Shown one piece after another: positions 8,384 to 16,569 of a stretch of 45,882 nucleotides of DNA. Origin of the DNA: Bryobacterales bacterium (GTDB taxonomy: Bacteria > Acidobacteriota > Terriglobia > Bryobacterales > Bryobacteraceae). The stretch is from contig CANIIC010000012.1 of NCBI GenBank assembly GCA_947467395.1, positions 1 to 45,882 of the forward strand, in the 5' to 3' direction. The notes under the pieces were generated by a model that saw only the letters and a list, made by a program, of their open reading frames with translations, searched no databases and was not told the origin of the DNA. The translations under genes were made by a program, and so were the position numbers. Position 1 is the first letter of the stretch; each line of letters begins with the position of its first letter.

Positions 8384-9562
8384 GTGCAGCAGAAACCGCG
8401 CACGCTCGGCGTGATGATCGCGGGCTTCTCCGCCTTCCTCCAGCTTTACGTAACACAGCCGATCCTTCCCCTGTTGTCCCGCGTGTTCCATGTGGGCCCT
8501 GTCGAAGTGGGCCTCACCATGACCATGGGTGCGATGGGAGTGGCGCTGGCAGCACCGTTTGCGGGAATCCTGGCCGACCGCTTTGGCCGCAAACGCGTTG
8601 TGGTCACCTCCGCATTTCTTCTCGCGATCGCCAGCCTGCTGGCCGCAACTTCCCCGAATCTTGGCGCGCTCATCACTTGGCGCTTCGTCCAGGGCCTGTT
8701 CACACCGGGCGTGTTCTCCGTCACCATCGCCTACATTAACGACGAGTGGCCGCGAGCCGAAGTGGGCCGCGCCTTATCGGCCTACGTCAGCGGTACGGTG
8801 CTCGGAGGATTCTCCTGCCGTTTTATTTCCGGACAAATCGCCGCGCACTTCGACTGGCACTGGAGCTTCGCCGTCCTCGGGATCCTCAGTTTGGGCGCCG
8901 CGTTCGTGATCTCGGCTTTGCTGCCCCCCGAACAGAAACACGAGCGCAGCAGCATGACCCTGCGAGAAATTCCCTCCGCCATGCTGGAGCATCTGCGCAA
9001 TCGCATGCTGCTGGTGACCTACACCGTCGGTTTCTGTGTATTGTTCTCGCTGATGGCGATCTTCACCTACATCACGTTTTATCTCGCCGCGCCCCCGTTC
9101 CATTTGAACTCTGACGCCCTGGGGTCGATCTTCTTCGTGTACCTGATCGGTGCCGCAGTGAATCCACTCTCGGGCCGCGCCATCGATCGCTTCGGCCCGC
9201 GCAAGGTGCTGGCGTTCAGTATTGGAGCGGGTGTCGTTGGGCTGGCGCTCACCTTTGTCCAGAACATCTGGGTCGTCGGCCTCGGCCTCACCATCTGCTC
9301 TACGGGCGTCTTCGCATCACAGACCTCCGCCAGTGGCTTCGTCGGCGTCGCAGCACGCACGAATCGCGCGCTCGCCGTCGGACTCTACGGAACGTTCTAC
9401 TACCTGGGAGGGAGCGCTGGCGCCGTAATGCCGGGCTACTTCTGGAATTGGGGCGGATGGCCGGCCTGCGCAGCCTTCATTGCCACCGTGCAGATCGCAA
9501 CCATCGTGCTCGCGCTGACCTTCTGGCGTCAACGGCCCACATTCAGGACCGCCGTACAATAA
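8384..9562 (+). CDS. MFS transporter (YnfM/arabinose-efflux-like)
   Basis: Twelve-helix major facilitator protein of about 392 residues. The loop 2-3 signature appears as GILADRFGRKRVV, and a second-half counterpart as GRAIDRFGPRKVL. The opening FSAFLQLYVTQPILPLLSRVFHV resembles the YnfM/YdhP-type drug or sugar efflux group. I place the start at GTG 8384: the upstream gene's stop region supplies an AAGG Shine-Dalgarno (cactaaggcgacc) at good spacing. The longer frame from ATG 8330 would overlap the upstream gene by 47 bases and add a basic, arginine-rich tail. Transported substrate unknown. Its stop is 4 bases before the next start. Confidence 0.9.
   Translation: MQQKPRTLGVMIAGFSAFLQLYVTQPILPLLSRVFHVGPVEVGLTMTMGAMGVALAAPFAGILADRFGRKRVVVTSAFLLAIASLLAATSPNLGALITWRFVQGLFTPGVFSVTIAYINDEWPRAEVGRALSAYVSGTVLGGFSCRFISGQIAAHFDWHWSFAVLGILSLGAAFVISALLPPEQKHERSSMTLREIPSAMLEHLRNRMLLVTYTVGFCVLFSLMAIFTYITFYLAAPPFHLNSDALGSIFFVYLIGAAVNPLSGRAIDRFGPRKVLAFSIGAGVVGLALTFVQNIWVVGLGLTICSTGVFASQTSASGFVGVAARTNRALAVGLYGTFYYLGGSAGAVMPGYFWNWGGWPACAAFIATVQIATIVLALTFWRQRPTFRTAVQ
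9555..9560 (+). promoter_or_regulatory. TACAAT hexamer 6 bases before a start codon
   Basis: TACAAT followed by AAGGGC and then ATG 9567. The hexamer overlaps the last codons of the MFS gene. The position places the expected +1 at or next to the A of ATG. The intervening AAGGG is too close to the start to act as a normal Shine-Dalgarno. No convincing -35 is visible. The same arrangement occurs at 36959 and, on the minus strand, at 23505. Confidence 0.5.
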
Positions 9563-9566
9563 GGGC

Positions 9567-11687
9567 ATGCCAGCGGCGATGGAGGCCACATACCGGTCGG
9601 CTCAAACGTTCTTTGAGACCGCACTTCTGGGCATGCTGGCGTCTGGATACTTCGCGGTGCTGGGCTCCGGCGAACTGGACCTTCCCACCGCAGCGATCAT
9701 GTTTGCGGCGCTTTGTGCCCGAGCACTCCACATCGCCGGCGTGTGGCACTTCGAGTTTCCCCCGCGCCTGGCGACGTTCGCCGCCTTCGCGTACTTGGCG
9801 TTTTATCCCGCGGACGTCCTTTGGCTCTCGCATTCGTTCTTGACCGCCACCGTACACATGATCTTCTTCGTGGCCGTGGTCAAGATCCTGACCGCGAGTG
9901 CTCCGCGCGATTTCATCTCGCTTACGCTGATCGCCGGGATGGAGTTGCTCGCCGCCGCGTTGCTCTCCACGCATCTCAGTTTCTTCGCGTTCCTGGCCAC
10001 GTTTCTGCTGTGCGGCATTGCGACGTTCGTGGGCGGCGACGTTGTCCGCTCCATTCGGGCAGGCCGTCAGGTGTCCACCGGCGATCGAGCGAAGCTGCCT
10101 TGGCGTTTAACCGCAATCTCCTCCATCTTGTTCTGCGGAATCCTGGTAATGACCGCAGCCCTGTTCTTCGTTTTGCCGCGCACCGCTCGGGCTGCGTTCC
10201 AACGTTTCGTGCCCCAGCGTTATCACCTGTCTGGCTTCAGTTCGCAGATCGCATTAGGAGAGATCGGCGAGTTGAAGCAGAACAGTGCCCCGGTGCTGCA
10301 CATTCGCTCTTACGATGGTCGTCCGTTGGCCGCTCTGCATTGGCGCGGCTCGGCGTTAGCTACCTTTGATGGACAACGCTGGTTCAATCCCCCTGTTCGC
10401 GAGCAACGGCTCCGCGTGGACCAAGGCAGGATCGTGCTGCCGCAGGTGTCTTTCAGCCGTCCCGGACGCAGTATCGGCTACGAAGTTCAACTGAGTGAAA
10501 TCGCTCCGGACATGCTGTTCTTCGCCGGCACCCCGGAGACCATCAGCATCCAGGCACCGACCTTGTTCCGCTCCGCTGCCGGAGCGATCCGTGCGCCCCG
10601 GTTCGGAATGGCCGGCTTGCGTTACGGCGCATATAGTCGCATTGAGAACCAGTTCGCCGCTCCCACCGGGCCGGTGGTGCCGTTAGGTCCACGCGAACGC
10701 GAGACGCTGCTGCAATTGCCGAAACTGGATCCACGCGTCGCTGAACTTGCGCGCAACTGGGCCACCGGGACATCGAGCCCCGAGAGTATCGCCCAACGCA
10801 TCGAGGATCACTTTCACAAGGACTTCACCTACTCGCTCGCTGGTCTCCGGGAGGAAGTATCGGACCCTCTGGCGCACTTCCTGTTTGAGAGCAAGCAAGG
10901 ACATTGCGAATACTTCGCGTCGTCTATGGCCGTCATGCTCCGGACCCAAGGAATCCCCGCGCGAGTAGCCACCGGATTCCTGGGAGGTGAATTTAACCCG
11001 CTCTCCGGGTGGCAGGTGATTCGCGCCTCCGATGCGCACAGCTGGGTGGAAGCTTGGATCCCCGATCACGGTTGGATGATGTTCGACCCGACACCCGCTG
11101 ACTCATCCATCCCCCAGGACAACCTCTGGAGCCGAGCTTCTCTCGTCCTGGACGCCGCCGACCAGTTCTGGCGCGACTGGATCCTTAGCTACGATTTCGA
11201 CCATCAACTGGTGCTAGCATCCCGCATGCAGAATGCAGGGCGGGGAATCGCGAGCTCCCGCAATTGGTTCGATTGGAGCAGCGCACTGCCGCTCAACGCC
11301 GATGCTGCTCCGTGGTGGATTGTCGGACTGCTCGCAGGCGCAACCGTTCTGTTCCTCCTGATCAAAGCTCCAGCGTGGGGCAGGGTTTGGATCGCGGCAT
11401 GGCGGCAGCGCCGGAGACTGCGGCGCGCTACCAGCGGTCATGCGGACGCACCCGATGCGACGCTGCTGTACGAACGAATGTTGACGGTGCTCGCGGGCCG
11501 CGGGTATCAGAAGCCCTCGTGGGTCACGCCCCAGGAATTCGCTGCGGTGTTGCCGTCCTCGGAACTTTCACTCTTGGTCGCCGACCTGACCAACGCGTAT
11601 AATCAAGTGCGCTTCGGTGGCCAACCAGATGCTGCGCCGCGCATGGCCCATCTCCTCCAGCGCATCGAGAACATGCCAAGCGCCTAG
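9567..11687 (+). CDS. TgpA-like membrane transglutaminase (DUF3488-TGc-DUF4129)
   Basis: Large inner-membrane protein of 706 residues. About six N-terminal helices (residues 10-215, DUF3488 part) are followed by a periplasmic region carrying a transglutaminase/papain-like core. The triad is visible: Cys447 in GHCEYFASS, His491 in SDAHSWVEAW and Asp507 in MMFDPTPA. One more helix follows near 580-600, then a DUF4129-like cytoplasmic tail. Homologues such as Pseudomonas TgpA usually sit beside MoxR-type ATPase and DUF58 genes; neither is present here. Activity on envelope proteins is likely, but the substrate is unknown. The start at 9567 is supported by its fit to the first helix and by the TACAAT hexamer 6 bases before it. 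Confidence 0.92.
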   Translation: MPAAMEATYRSAQTFFETALLGMLASGYFAVLGSGELDLPTAAIMFAALCARALHIAGVWHFEFPPRLATFAAFAYLAFYPADVLWLSHSFLTATVHMIFFVAVVKILTASAPRDFISLTLIAGMELLAAALLSTHLSFFAFLATFLLCGIATFVGGDVVRSIRAGRQVSTGDRAKLPWRLTAISSILFCGILVMTAALFFVLPRTARAAFQRFVPQRYHLSGFSSQIALGEIGELKQNSAPVLHIRSYDGRPLAALHWRGSALATFDGQRWFNPPVREQRLRVDQGRIVLPQVSFSRPGRSIGYEVQLSEIAPDMLFFAGTPETISIQAPTLFRSAAGAIRAPRFGMAGLRYGAYSRIENQFAAPTGPVVPLGPRERETLLQLPKLDPRVAELARNWATGTSSPESIAQRIEDHFHKDFTYSLAGLREEVSDPLAHFLFESKQGHCEYFASSMAVMLRTQGIPARVATGFLGGEFNPLSGWQVIRASDAHSWVEAWIPDHGWMMFDPTPADSSIPQDNLWSRASLVLDAADQFWRDWILSYDFDHQLVLASRMQNAGRGIASSRNWFDWSSALPLNADAAPWWIVGLLAGATVLFLLIKAPAWGRVWIAAWRQRRRLRRATSGHADAPDATLLYERMLTVLAGRGYQKPSWVTPQEFAAVLPSSELSLLVADLTNAYNQVRFGGQPDAAPRMAHLLQRIENMPSA

Positions 11688-11691
11688 TCCC

Positions 11692-13284
11692 TTGCGAAAA
11701 TATCTTCCACTTCTGGCCGCAGTGCTGCTCACGATCCTCGGGTGTGACCGGGTGATGTCCACTTATAACGTCTTCAATGAAACCGAAGACGAGCCCGATC
11801 ACATCGCCTCCGGCATGGAGTTACTGCAGTTCGGAACCTACACCTATGAGCGACTGCATCCGCCCCTTGTCCGGCTCGCCGTAGCGTTGGGACCGTACCT
11901 CAACGGCAACCGCCTGGAAGTGCAGCGCGACGGGAACATCATCGGCGACACAATGGTCTTCCACGATGGTAGCCGTGCGCTTCATTCGACCGGCGACTAC
12001 TGGGGCTCGCTGCGCCTCGCGCGCATGGGCGTGCTCCCGTTTCTGATTCTCTTTTTCAGCGTGACCTTCGTGTGGGCTAGATCGCTCCACGGAGAATGGG
12101 CTGGAGTGATGGCCGTCGCACTGCTCTCGCTATTGCCACCCATCCTCGGCCACGCAGGCCTGGCAACACTCGATGTGCCCTGCGCGGCCACCGTGTTGCT
12201 CGCGCTCTTTCTGTTCACGCGCTGGCTAGACGCGCCAACAATGCGAGGAGCCGTGTTGGTGGGTATCGCCGTCGCAATTGCCTGGCTCACAAAGTTCTCT
12301 TCGATCGCCTTCCTCGGGGCTGGCTTCGCTCTCGCACTTGCCTGGACTCGCCCGAAGGTCGCATGGAAGCAAGTCGCCATCGCTGCGGTCGCTGGCATCG
12401 TCACCCTATGGGCCGGCTACGCGTTCTCCGTGCATCGTCTGGACGAGGCGTGGGGACCTCATCCGCGCATCGACACGATTCTGGAGCAGCATCCCTCCCT
12501 ACGGCCTGCCTTTCAACTCGCCATGACTACACCGCTTCCCCTGACCGAACTGGTGATCGGCGTGCGGGATCTTGGGCGGAAGAATGAGCTTGGTCATGAG
12601 TCCTACCTGCTAGGCGAATCGAGACGCACGGGATGGTGGTCGTTCTTTCCCGTTGTTCTGGGTGTGAAGACTCCGCTCGGGTTCTTGCTGCTAGCTCTGG
12701 CCGGACTCGTCGTCACGCTTCGGACTCAGAACAAACTACCGGCTCTGTACGCACTGGCGATCTTCGCAGTCTGTGTTGTCTCACGAATCGATCTTGGTGT
12801 ACGCCACATCCTGCCGATCTACCCGCTACTCGCGATGTGCGCCGCGCCGCTCATCGTGAACATTTCTCCGCGTTGGGTCTTGTTGCCCTCGTTGCTGTTC
12901 GCTTGGACGGCGATGGACTCTGTCCGCGCGCATCCGGACTATCTCGCGCACTTCAACGAAATCGCGGGCAATCAGCCCGAACGCATCCTCGCTGAATCGG
13001 ACCTCGACTGGGGGCAGGATCTGGATCGACTCGCCAAGCGTCTACGCTCGCTGCAAGTCCCATCCGTTTCTATCCGTTATTTCGGCTCGGCGCTATTGGA
13101 GGAATCCGGCTTGCCTGAGGTTCACGCGCTGGATCCCCGAACGCCCACCACTGGCTGGATCGCCATCAGTGCACATTACCTATACCTGGAACATGCAATC
13201 GACGGTTCCTATGACTGGCTGAAGCGTTACGAGCCCCGTCAGCACATCGGGAAGTCGATAGACTTGTTCTACATCCCCGAATGA
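11692..13284 (+). CDS. PMT/GT39-type membrane glycosyltransferase
   Basis: Polytopic GT-C protein of about 530 residues. After a first helix comes the loop with NETEDEPDHIASG, whose acidic pair matches the catalytic loop-1 aspartate/glutamate region of dolichyl-phosphate-mannose protein mannosyltransferases and ArnT-like enzymes. It is followed by RLHPPLVR and about ten more helices, then a soluble-looking tail with ESDLDWGQDLDRLAKRL, common in this subgroup. It should move a sugar from a polyprenyl-phosphate donor onto an extracytoplasmic acceptor. I prefer TTG 11692, 4 bases after the previous stop, because the GTG 11617 frame extends into the transglutaminase gene; ATG 11755 would lose the first helix. 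The stop overlaps the next start as ATGA. Confidence 0.85.
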   Translation: MRKYLPLLAAVLLTILGCDRVMSTYNVFNETEDEPDHIASGMELLQFGTYTYERLHPPLVRLAVALGPYLNGNRLEVQRDGNIIGDTMVFHDGSRALHSTGDYWGSLRLARMGVLPFLILFFSVTFVWARSLHGEWAGVMAVALLSLLPPILGHAGLATLDVPCAATVLLALFLFTRWLDAPTMRGAVLVGIAVAIAWLTKFSSIAFLGAGFALALAWTRPKVAWKQVAIAAVAGIVTLWAGYAFSVHRLDEAWGPHPRIDTILEQHPSLRPAFQLAMTTPLPLTELVIGVRDLGRKNELGHESYLLGESRRTGWWSFFPVVLGVKTPLGFLLLALAGLVVTLRTQNKLPALYALAIFAVCVVSRIDLGVRHILPIYPLLAMCAAPLIVNISPRWVLLPSLLFAWTAMDSVRAHPDYLAHFNEIAGNQPERILAESDLDWGQDLDRLAKRLRSLQVPSVSIRYFGSALLEESGLPEVHALDPRTPTTGWIAISAHYLYLEHAIDGSYDWLKRYEPRQHIGKSIDLFYIPE

Positions 13285-14597
13285 GCAGCGCACCGTACAG
13301 TAAGCAGGAACAGCGCGGGTGGTGTCTATACGACGCCGCAAACTCCGTCTTCGCCACTTCGGCAATCGCGTTGTTCCTGGGCCCCTACGTCGGCAGCCTG
13401 GCGAAGGCCGCGGCCGACAGCACCGGTTACGTGCACCCGCTCGGTATTCCCATGCTGGCCGAAGCCTTCTGGGGCTACCTCGTGGGATTCTCGGTCTTCA
13501 CGCAAGCGCTCTTCCTGCCCATCGTAGGAGCCTTGGCAGATTTCAGTCGCAAGAAACGTGAGTGGCTCGCAGGAACCGCCCTCCTCGGATCTTGTGCCGC
13601 CGCTTCGATGTTCTTCCTCGAAGGCTCGAACTATTTGTTGGCTGCAGCGTTGTTCATCGTCGGCAATGGCTGCTTCGGCGCCTCAATTGTGGTCTACAAT
13701 TCGTTCCTACCCGAAATCGCCCCGCCCGATGAGCGAGACAGTTTGTCCTCCAAAGGTTGGGCGCTCGGTTATGGAGCCGGCTGCTTCATGCTGGTGGCGC
13801 ACCTTATCCTGCTGAACCAAGCCGCGAACCTCGGCATCAGCCAAACTATGGCCGTGCGCATCGCCCTTTTCTCTACGGGCGTATGGTGGCTGCTGTTCAC
13901 GATTCCGGTCTTCCGCGCACTCCGAAATCGTGGGACACCGCGCCATGTACCCAAAGGAGTGTCCGTCATCTCGCTCGCCTTCGGACAGCTGCTATATACG
14001 TTGAAGCACATGCGCCAATATCCGAACACGATCAAGTTCCTCATCGGCTACCTGCTCTATAACGACGCGATTCAAACCGTCTTCCTGCAAGCCGCCGTGT
14101 TCGGAAAGTTTGAGCTGGGTCTCGACAACAGCCAGCTCGCCATCACCATCCTGATTTCGAACTTGGTCGGGATCGCCGGAGCTCTCCTGTTCAATAAACT
14201 GGCCCAGCGGATCACGCCCAAAGGTGCCATTATCGTCACCCTGTTCATCTGGATGTCACTGCTGGTCTACGCCTACGCATTCGTCCACAACGTCACGGAG
14301 TTCTACATCATGGGCGCTGCGGCCGGCTTGGTGATGGGCGGGAGCCAAGCGCTGAGCCGCTCGATCTTCGCACAGTTGGTTCCACACGGCAAAGAAGCCG
14401 AATACTTCAGCATCTACGAAGTCGGCGACAAAGGCACCAGTTGGTTGGGACCGCCAGCCTTCGGCCTCGCGCTGCAGTTCACCGGCAGTTACCGCGTGGC
14501 GATCCTCTCGCTGATCATCTTCTTCCTGGCGGGATTAGGAGTTCTGTCCCAGACGGATGTGAAGCAGGGCGAATGGGACGTGTTGAAAAGCGCCTGA
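13281..14597 (+). CDS. MFS transporter, UMF1/Atg22-like
   Basis: Membrane protein of 438 residues with the N-terminal signature of the Atg22/UMF1 family (GWCLYDAANSVFATSAI), about twelve helices and a typical loop FSRKKREW. Eukaryotic Atg22 exports amino acids from vacuoles; bacterial relatives are uncharacterised permeases. The start overlaps the stop of the PMT-type glycosyltransferase (ATGA), so translation is coupled, which is odd for proteins with no known shared role. Its last 83 bases overlap, on the opposite strand, the 3' end of the small anchored protein encoded at 14515-15075. Confidence 0.9.
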   Translation: MSSAPYSKQEQRGWCLYDAANSVFATSAIALFLGPYVGSLAKAAADSTGYVHPLGIPMLAEAFWGYLVGFSVFTQALFLPIVGALADFSRKKREWLAGTALLGSCAAASMFFLEGSNYLLAAALFIVGNGCFGASIVVYNSFLPEIAPPDERDSLSSKGWALGYGAGCFMLVAHLILLNQAANLGISQTMAVRIALFSTGVWWLLFTIPVFRALRNRGTPRHVPKGVSVISLAFGQLLYTLKHMRQYPNTIKFLIGYLLYNDAIQTVFLQAAVFGKFELGLDNSQLAITILISNLVGIAGALLFNKLAQRITPKGAIIVTLFIWMSLLVYAYAFVHNVTEFYIMGAAAGLVMGGSQALSRSIFAQLVPHGKEAEYFSIYEVGDKGTSWLGPPAFGLALQFTGSYRVAILSLIIFFLAGLGVLSQTDVKQGEWDVLKSA

Positions 14598-15075
14598 TGC
14601 GAGCTTGGTTCTTTGCGTCCCGGAACACGTAGACGGCGACGATACACAGCAAACACGCGGCGGCTACCAGTATCCGCAATGAACGCCGCCAGCGCGGCAC
14701 TGGGGCTTCTTCCTCGCGAATCGCGACCACTTCGGCTATACGCTCGGCACGTACGCGGGGCCCGTCCGCCGGACGCAGCTCAATCACCTGACGATCCACC
14801 GGCCTCGCCCGGCCATCGACCGCTTCCAGTCGTTTCAGCAAGGTCACTAATCCCACGGGAGCTTCGGCGTTTTCCGCCTGTCCGAACACGCGTCGCGGGA
14901 TACTCAGTTCCGCACTGGTGGCCGCGTTGAGGACGATCACTTCGTCCCACGTGACGCGATGCAACGTCCACTCATTTGGCCCCGCATCCGCGATCGCCGG
15001 AGCGAAGCGGAAACGTCTGCGTGCCAGTTCAGGCACCCACGAAGGCAACGGACCCGCACTCAGCGGCGTGGACAT
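14515..15075 (-). CDS. Hypothetical single-helix membrane protein
   Basis: No family recognised. A 186-residue protein with a soluble N-terminal part (WTLHRVTWDEVIVLNAAT, then PRRVFGQAENAEAPVG) and one membrane helix near 130-148 (SLRILVAAACLLCIVAVYVF). A basic tail lies inside the antisense of the MFS gene's 3' end. It starts 4 bases after the stop of the PMT-like gene at 15080-16471, so both probably form one transcript and may act together at the membrane. The ~83-base tail overlap raises doubt about the natural C-terminus; a frameshift or late stop in this strain would look like this. The N-terminal 150 residues look coding. Confidence 0.68.
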   Translation of the reverse strand: MSTPLSAGPLPSWVPELARRRFRFAPAIADAGPNEWTLHRVTWDEVIVLNAATSAELSIPRRVFGQAENAEAPVGLVTLLKRLEAVDGRARPVDRQVIELRPADGPRVRAERIAEVVAIREEEAPVPRWRRSLRILVAAACLLCIVAVYVFRDAKNQARIRRFSTRPIRPASHPSGTELLIPPGRR

Positions 15076-15079
15076 GCCC

Positions 15080-16471
15080 CTATTGTAGGCGCTGTGAAAT
15101 CGCGATGCAGTCGCTCAAACCGTTGGCGAGGGCCGGCACGCCATCAATCATTATTGGTGGATTCACAACCGGGTTTGGAGACGCACAGATCGCACGAACG
15201 GTGTCCGACGTGCGCTGCCAAAAGGCCAGATCATGCTGGACCGCTGCAAAGTGAAACACTAGCAACGCCGCGCTCACTGCTAACGTTTCCCGCTTGGGCA
15301 GGCCTGCACTCGCGAAGGCCAGCAGCAAACAGAACCAGATCGAAGGCAAATACAGCAGGCGTCCGCCCGAAAGATCTGCCGCGCCGCCCAACAAATGAAG
15401 CGGGGGCAAAATCGACAGGCCCAAGCCCAGCAGCATCCACCGAACCTGTGGAGTTCCGCCACGCCACGCCAGCCACAACAACGCCCCAATGTAGACGATC
15501 CCCAAGATGCCAACCACCACCGAAGGATCGATAGACCAGTTGATCGGGAACACCAACGACGTCCACAAGCGTACGAAGACAGCCTTCGCCGTGGTGCTGA
15601 ACTTCAAGGAATAAAACGCGGCTTCGCCGGACGATTCTCGATACCCACCAATACCGCCAAGCAGCATCCACCGATACACGAACGCCGCTGCCGTCAGGCC
15701 CGCGTAAGGTGCCACCGACGCCCAGGAGCGGCGTTCCCACCGCGCCACGATCGCCACCAGAAGCGGCAGCACGTAGGCTGCTTCTTTGCTCCAGAGCGCA
15801 GCCAACGCCAGCACCAGTGCAACTGCGGTGTTCCTGCCATAAAACAGCAACGTACCCAGCGTGAACATCGCGGCGAGCAGATCGAAGCGTCCCGCGATCC
15901 AAACTGCAGCTTCGAGATGCGTTCCATGCAGCGCAAATAGGCAGCCCGCCAGTAGTGCAACGCCCAAATTCGCACGCAAACGGCGAGCGAGCAACGCCAC
16001 TAGCACCGCGTTGACCGCGTGCAGGCACAGTGCCGACGCGTGCCACCACAGCGGATCGAATCGCGCGATCCAAGCGTTGATCGTCAGCGACACGTATCCC
16101 AACGGTCGGAAGAATCCATCGCCGCCGGCTGAGGTGAACACGCTGGCCGAGAACGTCTGGGCCTGCCGCACCAGAATAAAGTCGTCGGAAACAAAATACA
16201 CTCGCAACGCCGGGAACAGTGCCACCATCGCCAGCAAGGCAACCGTTCGCAGCATCCACGGCGAGTAACTCTCTGCCTCAGGCACCGGACGGCAACGCCA
16301 CGCCAGCAGCGCGACCACCAGCATTCCGAACACGCCCTCCGGATTCAACGGAGCGTTCACAGCGATCCCCGCCACCGAATACGGCCCCAGCACCAACCGA
16401 GCGCCCACCACCGCACCCAGGCACGCCGCAGCCGCCCACAAGCTGATTCGAATCGCGTTCAAGCCCTCCAT
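15080..16471 (-). CDS. PMT/ArnT-like polytopic membrane protein
   Basis: About 463 residues with roughly eleven membrane helices. The first extracytoplasmic loop holds FVSDDFILVRQ, an acidic pair in the place where GT-C enzymes of the PMT/ArnT type keep their catalytic Asp; later loops have FFRPLGYVSL and GTHLEAAVWIAGRFD. Likely a polyprenyl-phosphate-sugar transferase, acceptor unknown. The start at ATG 16471 is preferred: a perfect AGGAG lies 10-14 bases upstream. The longer frame to 16585 overlaps the divergent J-domain gene. The small membrane protein 14515-15075 follows after 4 bases. It is the second GT-C protein in 4 kb, next to the one at 11692, but oppositely oriented and of low apparent similarity. 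Confidence 0.82.
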   Translation of the reverse strand: MEGLNAIRISLWAAAACLGAVVGARLVLGPYSVAGIAVNAPLNPEGVFGMLVVALLAWRCRPVPEAESYSPWMLRTVALLAMVALFPALRVYFVSDDFILVRQAQTFSASVFTSAGGDGFFRPLGYVSLTINAWIARFDPLWWHASALCLHAVNAVLVALLARRLRANLGVALLAGCLFALHGTHLEAAVWIAGRFDLLAAMFTLGTLLFYGRNTAVALVLALAALWSKEAAYVLPLLVAIVARWERRSWASVAPYAGLTAAAFVYRWMLLGGIGGYRESSGEAAFYSLKFSTTAKAVFVRLWTSLVFPINWSIDPSVVVGILGIVYIGALLWLAWRGGTPQVRWMLLGLGLSILPPLHLLGGAADLSGGRLLYLPSIWFCLLLAFASAGLPKRETLAVSAALLVFHFAAVQHDLAFWQRTSDTVRAICASPNPVVNPPIMIDGVPALANGLSDCIAISQRLQ

Positions 16472-16513
16472 TGTCGCCCAACTCTCCTGCGAGGCCCTAG
16501 CTGGTACTAGGTT

Positions 16514-16542
16514 ATTAAGAGTACTGCTTTCCCGGGCGTCAG
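16514..16542 (-). promoter_or_regulatory. Candidate promoter for the PMT-like gene
   Basis: Reading the minus strand: CTGACG (16537-16542), 17 bases, CTTAAT (16514-16519), each matching four of six consensus positions. It faces the gene starting at 16471 across a 98-base divergent intergenic region that also contains a CCTAG/CTAGG inverted repeat. Confidence 0.35.
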
Positions 16543-16569
16543 GGCGCATACTGTCCGTTCGGAGGGAAT

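Noticed and set aside
15231-16259. 342-codon minus-strand frame inside the PMT-like gene
   Set aside because: Same strand, other frame; the 15080-16471 frame has helices, an acidic loop and a strong Shine-Dalgarno.
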